Notes: generated from the letters alone by a model not told the origin. A stretch of DNA of 64,000 bases from Lachnospiraceae bacterium C1.1 (GCA_030434875.1 JAUISW010000001.1:3672001-3736000); one strand, 5' to 3'. Positions 32,072-41,533 are shown, numbered from the stretch's first letter. A program made the numbers and translations.

Positions 32072-33442
32072 ATGAAAAAGCTAATAAGCGCAGCAATGGC
32101 AGGAATCATGGCATTATCACTTACTGCATGCGGAGGAGCAACAGCAGGAAGCGCATCATCCGCAGCATCGTCGGAGACGGCATCCACAGCAGCTTCAAAG
32201 GCCGCTGACGGAGCAGTAAACCTCACGATCTGGAGCCCGACGGATAAAGAGTCTGTAGAGACCTGGTGGACAGAAAAGATCGGAGAGTGGAACGCAGCAA
32301 ATCCCGATATACAGGTTTCAAGAGAAGCGATCGACCGTTCCGACTCCTATGCATATGATAACAAAGTGGCTACGGCAGTTACATCCAGCTCACTTCCGGA
32401 TATCTTTTTCGTAGACGGACCGCAGGTTTCATACTATGCAGCAAACGGTATCATCCAGCCACTTGATGACTATTTCTCAGAGGAAGATCTGAAAGACTTC
32501 GTTCCCTCAACAGTTGCACAGTGCACCTATGATGGAAAGCTTTATGCAATCTCCGGAACAGAATCCTCGGTTGCTTTTTACTATAACAAAGACATGCTGA
32601 AAGAGGCTGGTGTTGATGTAGATGATCTCGACAGCAGGACAGTTGATAACCCGATAACCTGGTCAGAGATGAGAGAGATAGCTGAGAAGTGCACAACTCC
32701 CGAACATGTTGGAACACATATAATCATGGATCACGGTGAAGGACTTCCTTATGCACTTGAGCCCATGTATATCTCAGAAGGAAAAGATTATATAAATGAA
32801 AGCGGTGATTCCGCAGATGGATTCGTAAACAGCGATGAAGCAGTTAAGACAAGTGCTTTCCTTGCACAACTCATAGCAGATGGATATGCAAATATCGAGC
32901 CTATCACAGATGAGTTCTTAAATAAGGCATGCGCAACAATGCTCGGTGGTTCATGGGATGTTGCAACTCTTACAGAAAATGCTGATTTTGACTGGGGTGT
33001 TACATATTATCCGGTAGCCGATGATACCAAAAAGGCAGTTTCACCCTGCGGTGACTGGTCGGCTGCAATATCAAAAGACTGCAAAAACGTGGAAGCAGCA
33101 GGAAAATTCATGCAGTGGCTCATGAACACGGAAAATGTTGCAACCTATGCGGCAGCGATCGCAAAGCCTGCAACCAGAAATTCATCATATGATGATCCTG
33201 CAATGGCTGACTATAAAGAGTTCCCACTCTCACTTATGGTAGATCAGCTTAACAATACGGCAGTTCCCCGCCCCCGTACTCCATCCTATGCTTCCTTCTC
33301 AACAAAGTATGCAGAGGCAATGACAAATATCTTCTCGGCAGCAGCATCAGACCACACTGTTGATGAAGCGTATATCAAAGAACAGCTCGACAGCGTAGCA
33401 TCAGACTTTGCGGAAGACTATAACACCTATTACGCAAAATAA
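32072..33442 (+). CDS. ABC transporter sugar-binding lipoprotein
   Basis: A 456-residue extracellular solute-binding protein of family 1 (MalE/MsmE type). The lipobox LSLTACGG puts the lipidated Cys near residue 20, followed by an Ala/Ser linker. NLTIWSPTDKESVETWW opens the mature fold, and SLPDIFFVDGP and FYYNKDMLKEAGV are typical sugar-binder segments. ATG at 32072 follows AAAGGGAG. It is the first gene of a five-gene unit; a hairpin after it probably lowers expression of the permease genes, as is usual for binding proteins. Linkage to a GH32 hydrolase suggests sucrose or fructo-oligosaccharide. Confidence 0.92.
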   Translation: MKKLISAAMAGIMALSLTACGGATAGSASSAASSETASTAASKAADGAVNLTIWSPTDKESVETWWTEKIGEWNAANPDIQVSREAIDRSDSYAYDNKVATAVTSSSLPDIFFVDGPQVSYYAANGIIQPLDDYFSEEDLKDFVPSTVAQCTYDGKLYAISGTESSVAFYYNKDMLKEAGVDVDDLDSRTVDNPITWSEMREIAEKCTTPEHVGTHIIMDHGEGLPYALEPMYISEGKDYINESGDSADGFVNSDEAVKTSAFLAQLIADGYANIEPITDEFLNKACATMLGGSWDVATLTENADFDWGVTYYPVADDTKKAVSPCGDWSAAISKDCKNVEAAGKFMQWLMNTENVATYAAAIAKPATRNSSYDDPAMADYKEFPLSLMVDQLNNTAVPRPRTPSYASFSTKYAEAMTNIFSAAASDHTVDEAYIKEQLDSVASDFAEDYNTYYAK

Positions 33443-33461
33443 AGACAATCACAGAAAAGCC

Positions 33462-33492
33462 GAAAAGTGCTCTGTCTGACGGAGCACTTTTC
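33462..33492 (+). terminator. Intercistronic hairpin after the binding-protein gene
   Basis: GAAAAGTGCTC pairs with GAGCACTTTTC. It is followed by TTATAAGG, without a long T-run, so it likely acts as an RNA-stabilising or partial terminator structure. Confidence 0.7.
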
Positions 33493-33518
33493 TTATAAGG
33501 AAATATGAGGAAAGCCCT

Positions 33519-34412
33519 ATGCTAAGTTCGAAAAATCAAAAGAATAAAAGCCAGTCAATAGCAGCAGCGGTATTTGTCACACCGGCAGTTGTCCTCCTGA
33601 TCGCATTTCTGCTGGTGCCCATGCTTTACACGATATATTTTTCGGTTTTCCGTTACCAGATAATGAGACCGAATGATATAACTTTTATAAATATCGAAAA
33701 TTACGTGAAACTTTTTAAGGATCCGGATTTCTGGCATGCTTTCAGAAATACCCTTTATTTCACGGTCATCATAGTACCGGTACAGTCGGTAGTCGCACTT
33801 GCACTTGCGTTGCTTGTAGCATCAAAGACAAAGGGCGTTGCGGTATTCAGGACAATGTATTTCGCACCGCAGCTTACATCAATGGTAGTTATATCGATCC
33901 TTTGGACGATACTGTATAATTCCAATCCGTCCACAGGACTTATAAATTCACTGCTCGTAAATCTCGGAATGGAGCCGGTAAACTTCTTATCAAATCCGAG
34001 AACTGCCATGAATTCCATCATATTCATGTCGGCATGGCAGGGTGCAGGATACCAGATGATGATCTTTATCGCAGGACTTCAGGCAATCCCGACTTCACAC
34101 TATGAGGCGGCATCGGTAGATGGAGCTACGGCATTCCAGAAGCTCATATATATCACGCTTCCGGGACTTAAATCCACGATAAAATACGTAATAATGATAA
34201 CAATGATACAGGCTATGAAACTTTTCACCCAGCCCTACGTCATGACAAAGGGCGGCCCGCAGAATGCAACGAAAACCCTCGTTTACTATATTTATACAGA
34301 GGGCTTCCAGGAAGGTAATTTCGGTTATGCCTGCGCGGCAGCAGCGGTATTTTTCGTTATAGTCGTGACCATGTCGCTATTAATGAAACGTCTGACGGCA
34401 GCGAAGGATTAA
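33519..34412 (+). CDS. Sugar ABC transporter permease (MalF/UgpA type)
   Basis: A 297-residue permease with six membrane helices. The cytoplasmic EAA loop is seen in HYEAASVDGATAFQKLIYITLPGL, which contacts the ATPase. It pairs with the next gene to form the membrane channel. The ATG follows GAGGAAAG. The next permease starts 13 bp after its stop. No ATP-binding subunit is encoded in the operon, so a shared MsmK-type ATPase from elsewhere is required. Confidence 0.93.
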   Translation: MLSSKNQKNKSQSIAAAVFVTPAVVLLIAFLLVPMLYTIYFSVFRYQIMRPNDITFINIENYVKLFKDPDFWHAFRNTLYFTVIIVPVQSVVALALALLVASKTKGVAVFRTMYFAPQLTSMVVISILWTILYNSNPSTGLINSLLVNLGMEPVNFLSNPRTAMNSIIFMSAWQGAGYQMMIFIAGLQAIPTSHYEAASVDGATAFQKLIYITLPGLKSTIKYVIMITMIQAMKLFTQPYVMTKGGPQNATKTLVYYIYTEGFQEGNFGYACAAAAVFFVIVVTMSLLMKRLTAAKD

Positions 34413-34425
34413 GGGGGAAAGACTA

Positions 34426-35283
34426 ATGAATAATAACAAAAGCTCGATCGGAAGAAAAAACGCTCTCGAAAAATTCTTATTTTACTGCGGAAATCTCGTT
34501 ATCGGAATAATATTTGTATCACCGCTTTTGTGGATGGTGTGTGCATCCTTAAAGCCGGAGGCAGAGATCTTTGCAAATATGAACTCGATAAAGACCTTCA
34601 TTCCGACACATGCGTCATTCAACAATTATATAGAAGTTTTTACGAGACTTAATATATTAAACGTATTAAAAAACACCCTTATTTATATAGCATTAATCCT
34701 TATAGGAGATCTTTTCTTAAATTCGATATGCGGCTATGCGCTGGCAAAGATCGATTTTAAGGGAAAAGGACTCGTGCTCAATCTGGTCATAGCATTGATG
34801 GTACTTCCCATGGAGGCGATAATGCTTCCGCTCTATATCGAGATGTCACAGCTTCACTGGGTAAACACCCTGCAGGCACTGGTAATACCTTTTATACCTA
34901 AATGCTTTTCGATATATATGTTCAGACAGTTTTTCTCGGATGTGCCGGATGAACTTATAGAAGCGGCATCCATCGACGGCAGCGGCCCCATAAGGACATT
35001 TTTCAATATAGTAATGCCGATCTCAAAAACAGTCTATGCGACAGTATTTATCCTGGATTTCGTGGCACACTGGAATGACTTCATGTGGCCTTTCCTCGTA
35101 ATGACAGGTGAGGATAAAAGAACGATCCAGCTTGCAGTACAGGTATTTTTCGGAACACAGCCGGTTCACTACAGCGCAATAATGGCAGCCCTCGTAATTT
35201 CGGCAGTACCGATGATAGTCATGTTCATCTTTATGCAGAAATATTATGTAGAAGGTATCGCTTCCTCCGGAATAAAGGGATGA
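34426..35283 (+). CDS. Sugar ABC transporter permease (MalG/UgpE type)
   Basis: A 285-residue permease with six membrane helices; the EAA motif is in PDELIEAASIDGSGPIRTFF. SPLLWMVCASLKPEAEIF is the typical N-terminal segment of MalG-type subunits. It is the second membrane component of the sucrose/fructan importer, preceded by AAGGGGG. The regulator gene follows after 86 bp. Confidence 0.93.
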   Translation: MNNNKSSIGRKNALEKFLFYCGNLVIGIIFVSPLLWMVCASLKPEAEIFANMNSIKTFIPTHASFNNYIEVFTRLNILNVLKNTLIYIALILIGDLFLNSICGYALAKIDFKGKGLVLNLVIALMVLPMEAIMLPLYIEMSQLHWVNTLQALVIPFIPKCFSIYMFRQFFSDVPDELIEAASIDGSGPIRTFFNIVMPISKTVYATVFILDFVAHWNDFMWPFLVMTGEDKRTIQLAVQVFFGTQPVHYSAIMAALVISAVPMIVMFIFMQKYYVEGIASSGIKG

Positions 35284-35369
35284 AGCTGGATAAAACACGC
35301 GGAATGCTTGTAACTAAAGCTTCGGATTGATAGAATAAAATATATGATAAACCGAAAGGGAGAATTTTT

Positions 35370-36356
35370 ATGGCTACAATTCAGGAAGTTGCAAAAAGGG
35401 CAGGCGTCGGAGTGGCCACTGTATCGCGTGTCATAAATAAAACAGGATATGTAAAAGAGGAGACAAGAGAAAGGATCGAGGCAGCGATAAAGGAGTTAAA
35501 TTATACTCCGAATGCGCTCGCGAGAAATCTCTACAGAAATAAAAACGGAATAATCGCCGTGATAGTCCCGGAAATAGACCATCCCTTTTTCTCATCATTT
35601 GTCAATGAGCTCGAGGAAATATGCGCGGCACATAAATATAAGATAATGCTCTGCAATACCTGGTTTAAGGAAAATTATGAGCATCAGTATCTGGCAATGC
35701 TTCAAGAAAAGCTCGTGGATGGCGTGGTTGTGGCGTCGCACAGCCTTGATATAGAGGCCTACAGTTCTATCGACAGACCGATAGTCGCGCTCGACAGAGA
35801 GCTTGGCAACAATATCCCCTGCATCAGATCGGATCACGAGGCAGGCGGCAGGATAGCAGCGGAGGAATTTATCCGTTCCGGCTGCAAAAAAGTAGTCCAG
35901 TTCAGGGCAGAGGATAAAAAAACGGCACCATTTATAGTCCGTCATAATGTTTTTGAAAAGCTGCTCAAAGAAAACGGAGTTGAGATCGAAAATATATATA
36001 CCAAGTGGAATTCCTGGAGCAGTGAATATGATAAAAAACTCTGCGAGGAATTTTTTAAGGAATATCCAGACGCTGATGGGGTTTTTGCAACAGATATGCT
36101 GGCATTAAATATGGAGCTGGAGGCGCTGAGGACAGGCCGGAGGATTCCGGAAGATTTCAAGATCGTGGCATATGACGGAACGAAGATAGTTGAACTTTCG
36201 CATCCTTCACTGACAATGATAAGACAGCCAATAAAGGATCTTGCGGCGGAGTGCTTCAGACAGCTGGAACTCAGGATAGACGGTGAAAAGCCAAAAGAAA
36301 CGGTCATAACATTTCCTTTGGAGCTTAAGAGGGGTATGTCTACAAAAGAAAATTAG
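35370..36356 (+). CDS. LacI family transcriptional regulator
   Basis: A 328-residue repressor. Residues 1-60 are the LacI helix-turn-helix plus hinge: TIQEVAKRAGVGVATVSRVI and LNYTPNALARNL. Residues 60-328 form a periplasmic-binding-protein-like sugar sensor, with IAVIVPEIDHPFFSS and GVFATDMLAL. The natural binding sites are probably the palindromes at 31859-31874 and 31936-31949. An effector such as sucrose or fructose is likely but not shown. AAAGGGAG precedes the ATG. The hydrolase gene follows by 18 bp. Confidence 0.93.
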   Translation: MATIQEVAKRAGVGVATVSRVINKTGYVKEETRERIEAAIKELNYTPNALARNLYRNKNGIIAVIVPEIDHPFFSSFVNELEEICAAHKYKIMLCNTWFKENYEHQYLAMLQEKLVDGVVVASHSLDIEAYSSIDRPIVALDRELGNNIPCIRSDHEAGGRIAAEEFIRSGCKKVVQFRAEDKKTAPFIVRHNVFEKLLKENGVEIENIYTKWNSWSSEYDKKLCEEFFKEYPDADGVFATDMLALNMELEALRTGRRIPEDFKIVAYDGTKIVELSHPSLTMIRQPIKDLAAECFRQLELRIDGEKPKETVITFPLELKRGMSTKEN

Positions 36357-36374
36357 GAGAAGGACTTATAAGGA

Positions 36375-37859
36375 ATGATTAGTGAAGTATTAAAAAAGGC
36401 AAGAGATTACGAGGCGAAAGCCGGAGCAGAGATAAAAGAAGAGGAGAGACCGGTATTTCATCTGACTCCACTGGCGGGCTGGATGAATGATCCCAATGGT
36501 TTCTCTTTATACAAAGGAAAGGTTCACCAGTTTTATCAGTATTATCCCTACAAAACTATGTGGGGACCGATGCACTGGGGACATGCAGTTTCAGAGGATT
36601 TCGTCAAATGGGAATACCTTCCGGCAGCGATCGCTCCCGGGGATGAATACGACAACTTCGGATGCTTTTCCGGTTCGGCGATCGAAATGAAGGACGGTCG
36701 GCAGATGCTCATATATACGGGTGTCCGCGTAGGCGAAAAAGATGGCGAAGAGATCATAAGACAGACCCAGTGTCTCGCTTTCGGAGACGGCGAGAATTAT
36801 GAAAAATATGCTGCAAATCCGGTGATAGATGCGTCATATCTGCCGGAGGGCTGGAGTCATGAGCATTTCAGAGATCCGAAAATTTGGTTTGATAAAAAAG
36901 ATGACTGCTATTATATGGTGGCAGGTAATCTGACGGATGACGGCAGCGGTTCGATAGTCCTTTTCAAGAGTGAAAATGGCACAGACTGGGCTTTCGTAAC
37001 AGTGCTCGACAGATGCAGGAACGAATACGGAAAAATGTGGGAGTGTCCCGACTTTTTTGAACTCGATGGAAAGCAGCTGATAATAACCTCTCCGCAGTTT
37101 ATGCAGGCGAGGGGGATAGAGTTTCATAACGGAAATGGAAATATCGTAATTATCGGCTCTTATGATAGGGAAAATTATAAATTTACTCGTGAAGGAGTGT
37201 ACGCGATAGATTACGGACTTGATTTCTACGCAATGCAGACTACCGAGGCAGCGGACGGCAGGAGGATAATGACGGCATGGCTGCAGTCCTGGGAATCCTC
37301 GCATTCCGTTCCCGAGGGGCAGAAATGGTTCGGACAGATGATACTGCCGAGAGAATTATCTATCAAAAACGGCAGGCTCTGCCAGATGCCGGTGAGGGAA
37401 ATCGAGAACTATAGGAAAGACCATCTGGCATTTAAGGACACGATAGCAGACAGCAAAATTTCTTTTCCGGGAGTCAGCGGAAAAGTCTGCGATATGGAGA
37501 TTGAGATAGAGCCTAATGGTTCAGAGGTCTACAGGAAATTTAAGATAGAATTTAATGCGAATGAAAATTTCCGGACGAGCTTTGAATATATCCCGGCGGA
37601 GGGAATAGCCCGTTTTGACAGGACTTATTCGGGATTTCCCTACGACATTATCTCTAAGCGCGATATACCGGTAAATTATAACGGAGGAAAAATAAAATTA
37701 AGGATCCTACTTGACCGTTTCTCGGCGGAGATATTTATAAATGATGGAGAAGAGGCTTTCACGGCGTCACTCCACAGCCCCGAAAATGCAGATAAGATAA
37801 GCTTTTCAGCAGAGGGAAATGCAAAGATAGATCTGAATTTCTGGAAAATAGAAGGATGA
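36375..37859 (+). CDS. scrB: Glycoside hydrolase family 32, sucrose-6-phosphate hydrolase / beta-fructosidase
   Basis: A 494-residue intracellular GH32 enzyme. The catalytic set is complete: D39 in GWMNDPNG (nucleophile), D167 in FRDPKIW (transition-state stabiliser) and E223 in WECPDFF (acid/base). The five-bladed propeller is followed by a C-terminal beta-sandwich from about residue 350. It cleaves the fructosyl bond of sucrose, sucrose-6-phosphate or short fructans. With an ABC importer rather than a PTS in the operon, the natural substrate is more likely unphosphorylated sucrose or oligofructose. A strong terminator follows. Confidence 0.93.
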   Translation: MISEVLKKARDYEAKAGAEIKEEERPVFHLTPLAGWMNDPNGFSLYKGKVHQFYQYYPYKTMWGPMHWGHAVSEDFVKWEYLPAAIAPGDEYDNFGCFSGSAIEMKDGRQMLIYTGVRVGEKDGEEIIRQTQCLAFGDGENYEKYAANPVIDASYLPEGWSHEHFRDPKIWFDKKDDCYYMVAGNLTDDGSGSIVLFKSENGTDWAFVTVLDRCRNEYGKMWECPDFFELDGKQLIITSPQFMQARGIEFHNGNGNIVIIGSYDRENYKFTREGVYAIDYGLDFYAMQTTEAADGRRIMTAWLQSWESSHSVPEGQKWFGQMILPRELSIKNGRLCQMPVREIENYRKDHLAFKDTIADSKISFPGVSGKVCDMEIEIEPNGSEVYRKFKIEFNANENFRTSFEYIPAEGIARFDRTYSGFPYDIISKRDIPVNYNGGKIKLRILLDRFSAEIFINDGEEAFTASLHSPENADKISFSAEGNAKIDLNFWKIEG

Positions 37860-37869
37860 TAATAAAAAA

Positions 37870-37904
37870 CCGCAGTTCTGAAAATACAGAGCTGCGGCTT
37901 TTTC
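37870..37904 (+). terminator. Intrinsic terminator of the sucrose/fructan operon
   Basis: CCGCAGTTCTG pairs with ACAGAGCTGCGG around AAAAT and is followed by CTTTTT. Confidence 0.88.
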
Positions 37905-38054
37905 TTGCATTATAGGAAATTCCGATGGAATTCCCCATAATGCAAAAAACGCACTGCGTGCGTATGATGCGTCAAGCGCGGATAGGAAGAGCCTGCGGCT
38001 CCCGCGCTTGCGCGGAGAATCCTGCGGAGCAGGATTCTTTATTGTTGAGAGAAA
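37905..38054. repeat. Cluster of short palindromes
   Basis: TTGCATTATAGGAAATTCC pairs with GGAATTCCCCATAATGCAA. CGCACTGCGTGCG and the arms AAGCGCGG/CCGCGCTT and AATCCTGC/GCAGGATT follow. The motif TTATAGGAAATTCC recurs at about 19890. No gene visible. Confidence 0.65.
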
Positions 38055-38801
38055 TCAGAAAAGTTCTACAGGATCCCATCCATAGTCCTGATAAGCTTTA
38101 ACTGAGAGGTTATTTACAGTAACATATTCTTTGATATTTTCTTTTCTTGCAGCTTCCCTTGCTTCGTCATCGGAGAAAGCCTTTGAAAAATTTTCATAAT
38201 GATCGCCGAAGATCTTCTTTGCAGTCGGATCAAAGTCGGAGCCGTCTGCTACAAGCTCGAAATCTGTAAAAGTGATTTCGCCGGAGTCATCTTTTTTCAT
38301 ATGGATACATCCGGGATTAGTGCCGCCGGCAGCTCTCTCAAGAGTCTCACCATTGAGATCATAGGTCCAGATGTCGAAAGAACCATATACTTTGATGTCC
38401 TCGGGATCGCTGTCATCTTCTGCGATAATAAGGATTTCCGGGATGAGCGCATCTCCCTCGGTATAGCCTTTGGCAAGCTCATCGAGTGTAAAGTCGCATG
38501 CGGCCTTCGCATAAGGATCATCACCCTGATAGACATATTCCGGAAGATATTCCGGAGTTTCTGCCGAATCTGTTTCTGCTTTTGAAGTTTCAGAAGAAGC
38601 AGTTTCAGTAGTCTCTGTCTCGGTGGAAGCAGTAGCGGCTGCAGCAGAGGCTTTATTTTGTTCATCCTGCGATGTGGCGGAAGGTGCTTCTTCCGTAGGT
38701 GTTTCTGCTTCTATGGCAGATGTTGAAGCAGTAGCTGTGGAAGAACCACAGGCAGTCATTGTAAGTATAGAAAGTGCAGCAGCTGCGAGTAACTTTTTCA
38801 T
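38055..38801 (-). CDS. Hypothetical lipoprotein
   Basis: About 248 residues. Signal peptide MKKLLAAAALSILTMTACG with lipobox Cys; the ATG at 38801 is preferred, with an upstream in-frame ATG at 38816 possible. A long low-complexity Ala/Ser/Thr/Glu linker (about residues 20-85) suggests a spacer through the wall. The C-terminal 150 residues are an acidic folded domain with EILIIAEDDSDPEDIKVYGS, which I cannot assign. It converges with the GH32 gene. Confidence 0.75.
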   Translation of the reverse strand: MKKLLAAAALSILTMTACGSSTATASTSAIEAETPTEEAPSATSQDEQNKASAAAATASTETETTETASSETSKAETDSAETPEYLPEYVYQGDDPYAKAACDFTLDELAKGYTEGDALIPEILIIAEDDSDPEDIKVYGSFDIWTYDLNGETLERAAGGTNPGCIHMKKDDSGEITFTDFELVADGSDFDPTAKKIFGDHYENFSKAFSDDEAREAARKENIKEYVTVNNLSVKAYQDYGWDPVELF

Positions 38802-38930
38802 TTTAAGATTTCTCATATTTGCCTCCCTCAGTCAGCGCGTGATCGTAATTAGATGCTGTAGTATTTATTCTCTCAATTTATATATACGACTGAGTGGGGA
38901 TAATGGTATAAAAATTATATTTTTAAATTG

Positions 38931-38960
38931 CAGGAATCCGCAGTAAATGCGGTTTTCTGT
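38931..38960 (+). repeat. Copy of the intergenic repeat core
   Basis: TTGCAGGAATCCGCAGTAAA followed by TGCGGTTTTCTG; a diverged copy of the core hairpin, just upstream of the FliB-like gene. Confidence 0.6.
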
Positions 38961-39028
38961 AATTTATAATTCAAAAAGATGTGCTATAATTTTTGAGAAT
39001 AGAAGAATATCAAATTAGGAGAAATGTT

Positions 39029-39871
39029 TTGGTTTATATTGATTTTTTTGAGAAGTTTGTATGTAAGGCAGATAAATGTGTTCACAGCTGCTGCGCTGCG
39101 GGCTGGGAGATCGACATCGATGAGAAGACAAGGGAATGTTATAAAAAAATGTCCGGAGCGATCGGAGAAAAGGTACGGGAGTCAGCAGTCCTGGATCCGG
39201 AAGATGGAGAGAGTGCACACTTTAAGATGGTAAATGGAAAATGTCCGCTTCTTAAAGAGAATGGGCTTTGTGAGCTGGTACTGGCAGAAGGAGAAGATAA
39301 ACTCTGCGATATCTGCAGTGAACATCCGAGGTTTTACGGAACAATGGAAGGCTTTGATTATGCCGGAGTCGGGCTTTGCTGTGAGAAAAGCTGTGAGCTT
39401 CTGCTCGGATCAAGGGAACCTTTGGGATTTAAGGGTGAAGGAGCAGAGGAGTTTGAAAAGCTCTTTCCTTTAAGAGAACTCGAATATGAGCCTGAATTCA
39501 GTGAGGAATCAATAGCAGAGCTTCTGGAGATATATGGTGAAACTGAGCCGATAGATGAGAAATGGACGAAAGATCTTGAGGATATGAGATCGAATATAAG
39601 CTGCCTGCTTCAGAAGACTTCGGCTTATATTAGCTGTTATGATAAAAAAATTTATGATCGGATATATGCGTATATTTTATTCAGACAGATTGAATATCTC
39701 GATGAATGTTCTTGGGAGGAATTAAAGATTTATGCATTGGTATGCACAGATTTTGTATTTCTGAAGGATGCATTGATAAATGATACCGGTGAGGCAGTTC
39801 GCATATTTTCCGAGCAGATAGAGTATTGTCCGGAGAATGTTGATTATTTGCTGGAACTTAATAGGGGATGA
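39029..39871 (+). CDS. FliB-like lysine N-methylase family protein
   Basis: A 280-residue protein of the family annotated as flagellin lysine-N-methylase. It has the N-terminal Cys cluster VCKADKCVHSCC and later CPLLKENGLCELV, LCDICSEHPRFY and GLCCEKSCELLL, a Cys-rich set likely to bind metal or an iron-sulfur cluster. It is shorter than enterobacterial FliB (about 400). No flagellar genes are near, so the target is uncertain. The start is a TTG at 39029, with GGAGA about 8 bases upstream; an ATG 5 bases earlier is out of frame. Confidence 0.78.
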   Translation: MVYIDFFEKFVCKADKCVHSCCAAGWEIDIDEKTRECYKKMSGAIGEKVRESAVLDPEDGESAHFKMVNGKCPLLKENGLCELVLAEGEDKLCDICSEHPRFYGTMEGFDYAGVGLCCEKSCELLLGSREPLGFKGEGAEEFEKLFPLRELEYEPEFSEESIAELLEIYGETEPIDEKWTKDLEDMRSNISCLLQKTSAYISCYDKKIYDRIYAYILFRQIEYLDECSWEELKIYALVCTDFVFLKDALINDTGEAVRIFSEQIEYCPENVDYLLELNRG

Positions 39872-39876
39872 GCCTT

Positions 39877-39923
39877 GGGGACGTTGTTTAGGGCTCATAA
39901 AATGAGCCCTAAACAACGTCCCC
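39877..39923. terminator. Perfect 22-bp palindrome of the GGGGACG family, probable terminator
   Basis: Left arm 39877-39898 and right arm 39902-39923 pair perfectly around AAA; outer TGAGC/GCTCA extend it. It is followed by TTTTG. It starts with GGGGACGTTGTTTAGGGCTC and lies just after the FliB-like stop. Confidence 0.85.
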
Positions 39924-40015
39924 AGAGCTCATTTTGTCAATAATTGCGTACTTTTCTTTTATTTATAATGATGTAAAATAAATGTGACAGAAATGGAAAG
40001 GTTTTGATGTAAATA

Positions 40016-40495
40016 ATGAAAAAGGAAGAAAAGACAAATGTAATGCGTGTGCTGGATGGGAAGAAAATTCCATATGAGAGCCACAGCTATGAAGCGGATC
40101 CGCGTCTTACGGGAGAGGAGATAGCAGGAATCCTTGGAGAAGATGTCAATAAAGTTTTTAAAACACTTGTAACCCGGGGAAAAAGCGGAACTTATTATGT
40201 TTTTGCGGTTCCGGTAAAAGAAGAACTTGATCTGAAGAAGGCAGCTAAAGCCGCCGGAGAGAAATCAGTCAGCATGATAAAGCAGAAAGAACTGCTTCCG
40301 CTCACCGGGTATGTTCACGGAGGCTGTTCACCTATAGGAATGAAAAAACAGTTTAAGACTTTTATTCATGAGACAGCTGAAGGCTTTGACAAGATATTTG
40401 TAAGTGCGGGAAAAGTTGGATACCAGATAGAGCTTGCAGCAAAAGATCTGATAGCAGTTGCAGGCTGTATATCTGCGGATATTACTGTAAACTGA
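40016..40495 (+). CDS. ybaK: Cys-tRNA(Pro)/Cys-tRNA(Cys) deacylase YbaK/EbsC
   Basis: A 159-residue editing-domain protein. KVFKTLVTRGKSGTYYVF carries the conserved Lys of YbaK; GYVHGGCSPIGMKK is the signature loop. It hydrolyses mischarged Cys-tRNA(Pro), protecting translation accuracy. The full family length is present. The ribosome binding site is weak, since GGAAAGG is 16 bases from the ATG at 40016; a short internal start is possible (M10). It lies between two GGGGACG-type hairpins. Confidence 0.93.
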   Translation: MKKEEKTNVMRVLDGKKIPYESHSYEADPRLTGEEIAGILGEDVNKVFKTLVTRGKSGTYYVFAVPVKEELDLKKAAKAAGEKSVSMIKQKELLPLTGYVHGGCSPIGMKKQFKTFIHETAEGFDKIFVSAGKVGYQIELAAKDLIAVAGCISADITVN

Positions 40496-40497
40496 AT

Positions 40498-40528
40498 TCT
40501 GAGCCTAGGGGACGTAGTTTAGGGCTCA
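40498..40528. repeat. GGGGACG-family hairpin
   Basis: CTGAGCCTA pairs with TAGGGCTCAG (one bulge) around GGGGACGTAGTT. Related to the palindrome at 39877-39923. Confidence 0.7.
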
Positions 40529-40544
40529 GAAAAGGGGGAAGCAA

Positions 40545-41441
40545 ATGGAAGTAAAAGGGAATGAAAATAATTATGGCGATTATATAACTTATTCAGCGAA
40601 GCTGGAAGGTTATAAATGGTATAAACCGATATTGGCTATGCTTTTGACAGGGCTTTTTGCTTTTATTTTTATAAATATTATAGTAGTTATAGTAGTAATT
40701 ATTGTGATCAACGATGGAATGCAGGTTGCTGAGATCATGGGAATGATCAGGGGCGGTTATGATGGTTTTAATACTTATACGGCATGGGGAGCAATTTATT
40801 CCTGTGGAACACTGGCATCTATACTGCCTGCGATGATGATCGCTGGAAAGATATTAAAATGGAGACCGATGAGTACTTATTCTTCATCAAGAGGCGGATG
40901 GGATATGAAATTGTTCCTTAAATGTCTGGGAATATCCATTGTGGTTGTAGGAATCCCAATAGCAGTCATATCATATTTAACATTGGAGAAAACGTCAGGC
41001 ATCAGGTTTTCGCCGGCAGGTCTAATACTCTGTACTATACTGACACCGCTGCAATGTATTGCTGAAGAATTTTTATTCAGAGGAATACTTCTTCAGACAT
41101 TAGGAGGATGGATCAAAAAAGTGCTGCCGGCGATGATTATATCGGCGTTTTTCTTTATGTTATGTCATCCGTACAGTATAGCAGGAAGAGTAGAAATAAT
41201 GATAGCCGGTGTACTTTTGACAGTAATGGTCTGTTTAACGAATGGTCTCGAAGCGTCGAGTGCTTCTCATGTAGTAAATAATACGGTCCTTTTTTATATG
41301 AGCGGATTAGGCTTTGATACTGTGCATACAGAAGTTGCATGGGTAGATGTAATACATGTAATTATCATTGACGGGGTATATGTCCTTATCCTTTATATCC
41401 TGACTAAAAAGACAGACTGGTTCAGGGCGAAGAATAAATAA
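40545..41441 (+). CDS. CPBP family intramembrane metalloprotease
   Basis: A 298-residue membrane protein with about eight helices of the CAAX protease/bacteriocin-processing (CPBP, Abi) family. The active-site motifs are CIAEEFLFRGILL (EExxxR) and FFMLCHP, with a third His in ASSASHVVNN. Such proteins cleave within membranes and in some gene clusters protect against bacteriocins; no bacteriocin genes are adjacent here. The ATG follows GGGGGAAG. Confidence 0.88.
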   Translation: MEVKGNENNYGDYITYSAKLEGYKWYKPILAMLLTGLFAFIFINIIVVIVVIIVINDGMQVAEIMGMIRGGYDGFNTYTAWGAIYSCGTLASILPAMMIAGKILKWRPMSTYSSSRGGWDMKLFLKCLGISIVVVGIPIAVISYLTLEKTSGIRFSPAGLILCTILTPLQCIAEEFLFRGILLQTLGGWIKKVLPAMIISAFFFMLCHPYSIAGRVEIMIAGVLLTVMVCLTNGLEASSASHVVNNTVLFYMSGLGFDTVHTEVAWVDVIHVIIIDGVYVLILYILTKKTDWFRAKNK

Positions 41442-41533
41442 TTGAATAACTGCGGCGGCGCATTCTCGTGACTTTAGTCGTGAGTTAGCCGCCGCTTCTT
41501 TTTCTTTATGCCTACATATGGTATAATAGTTAC

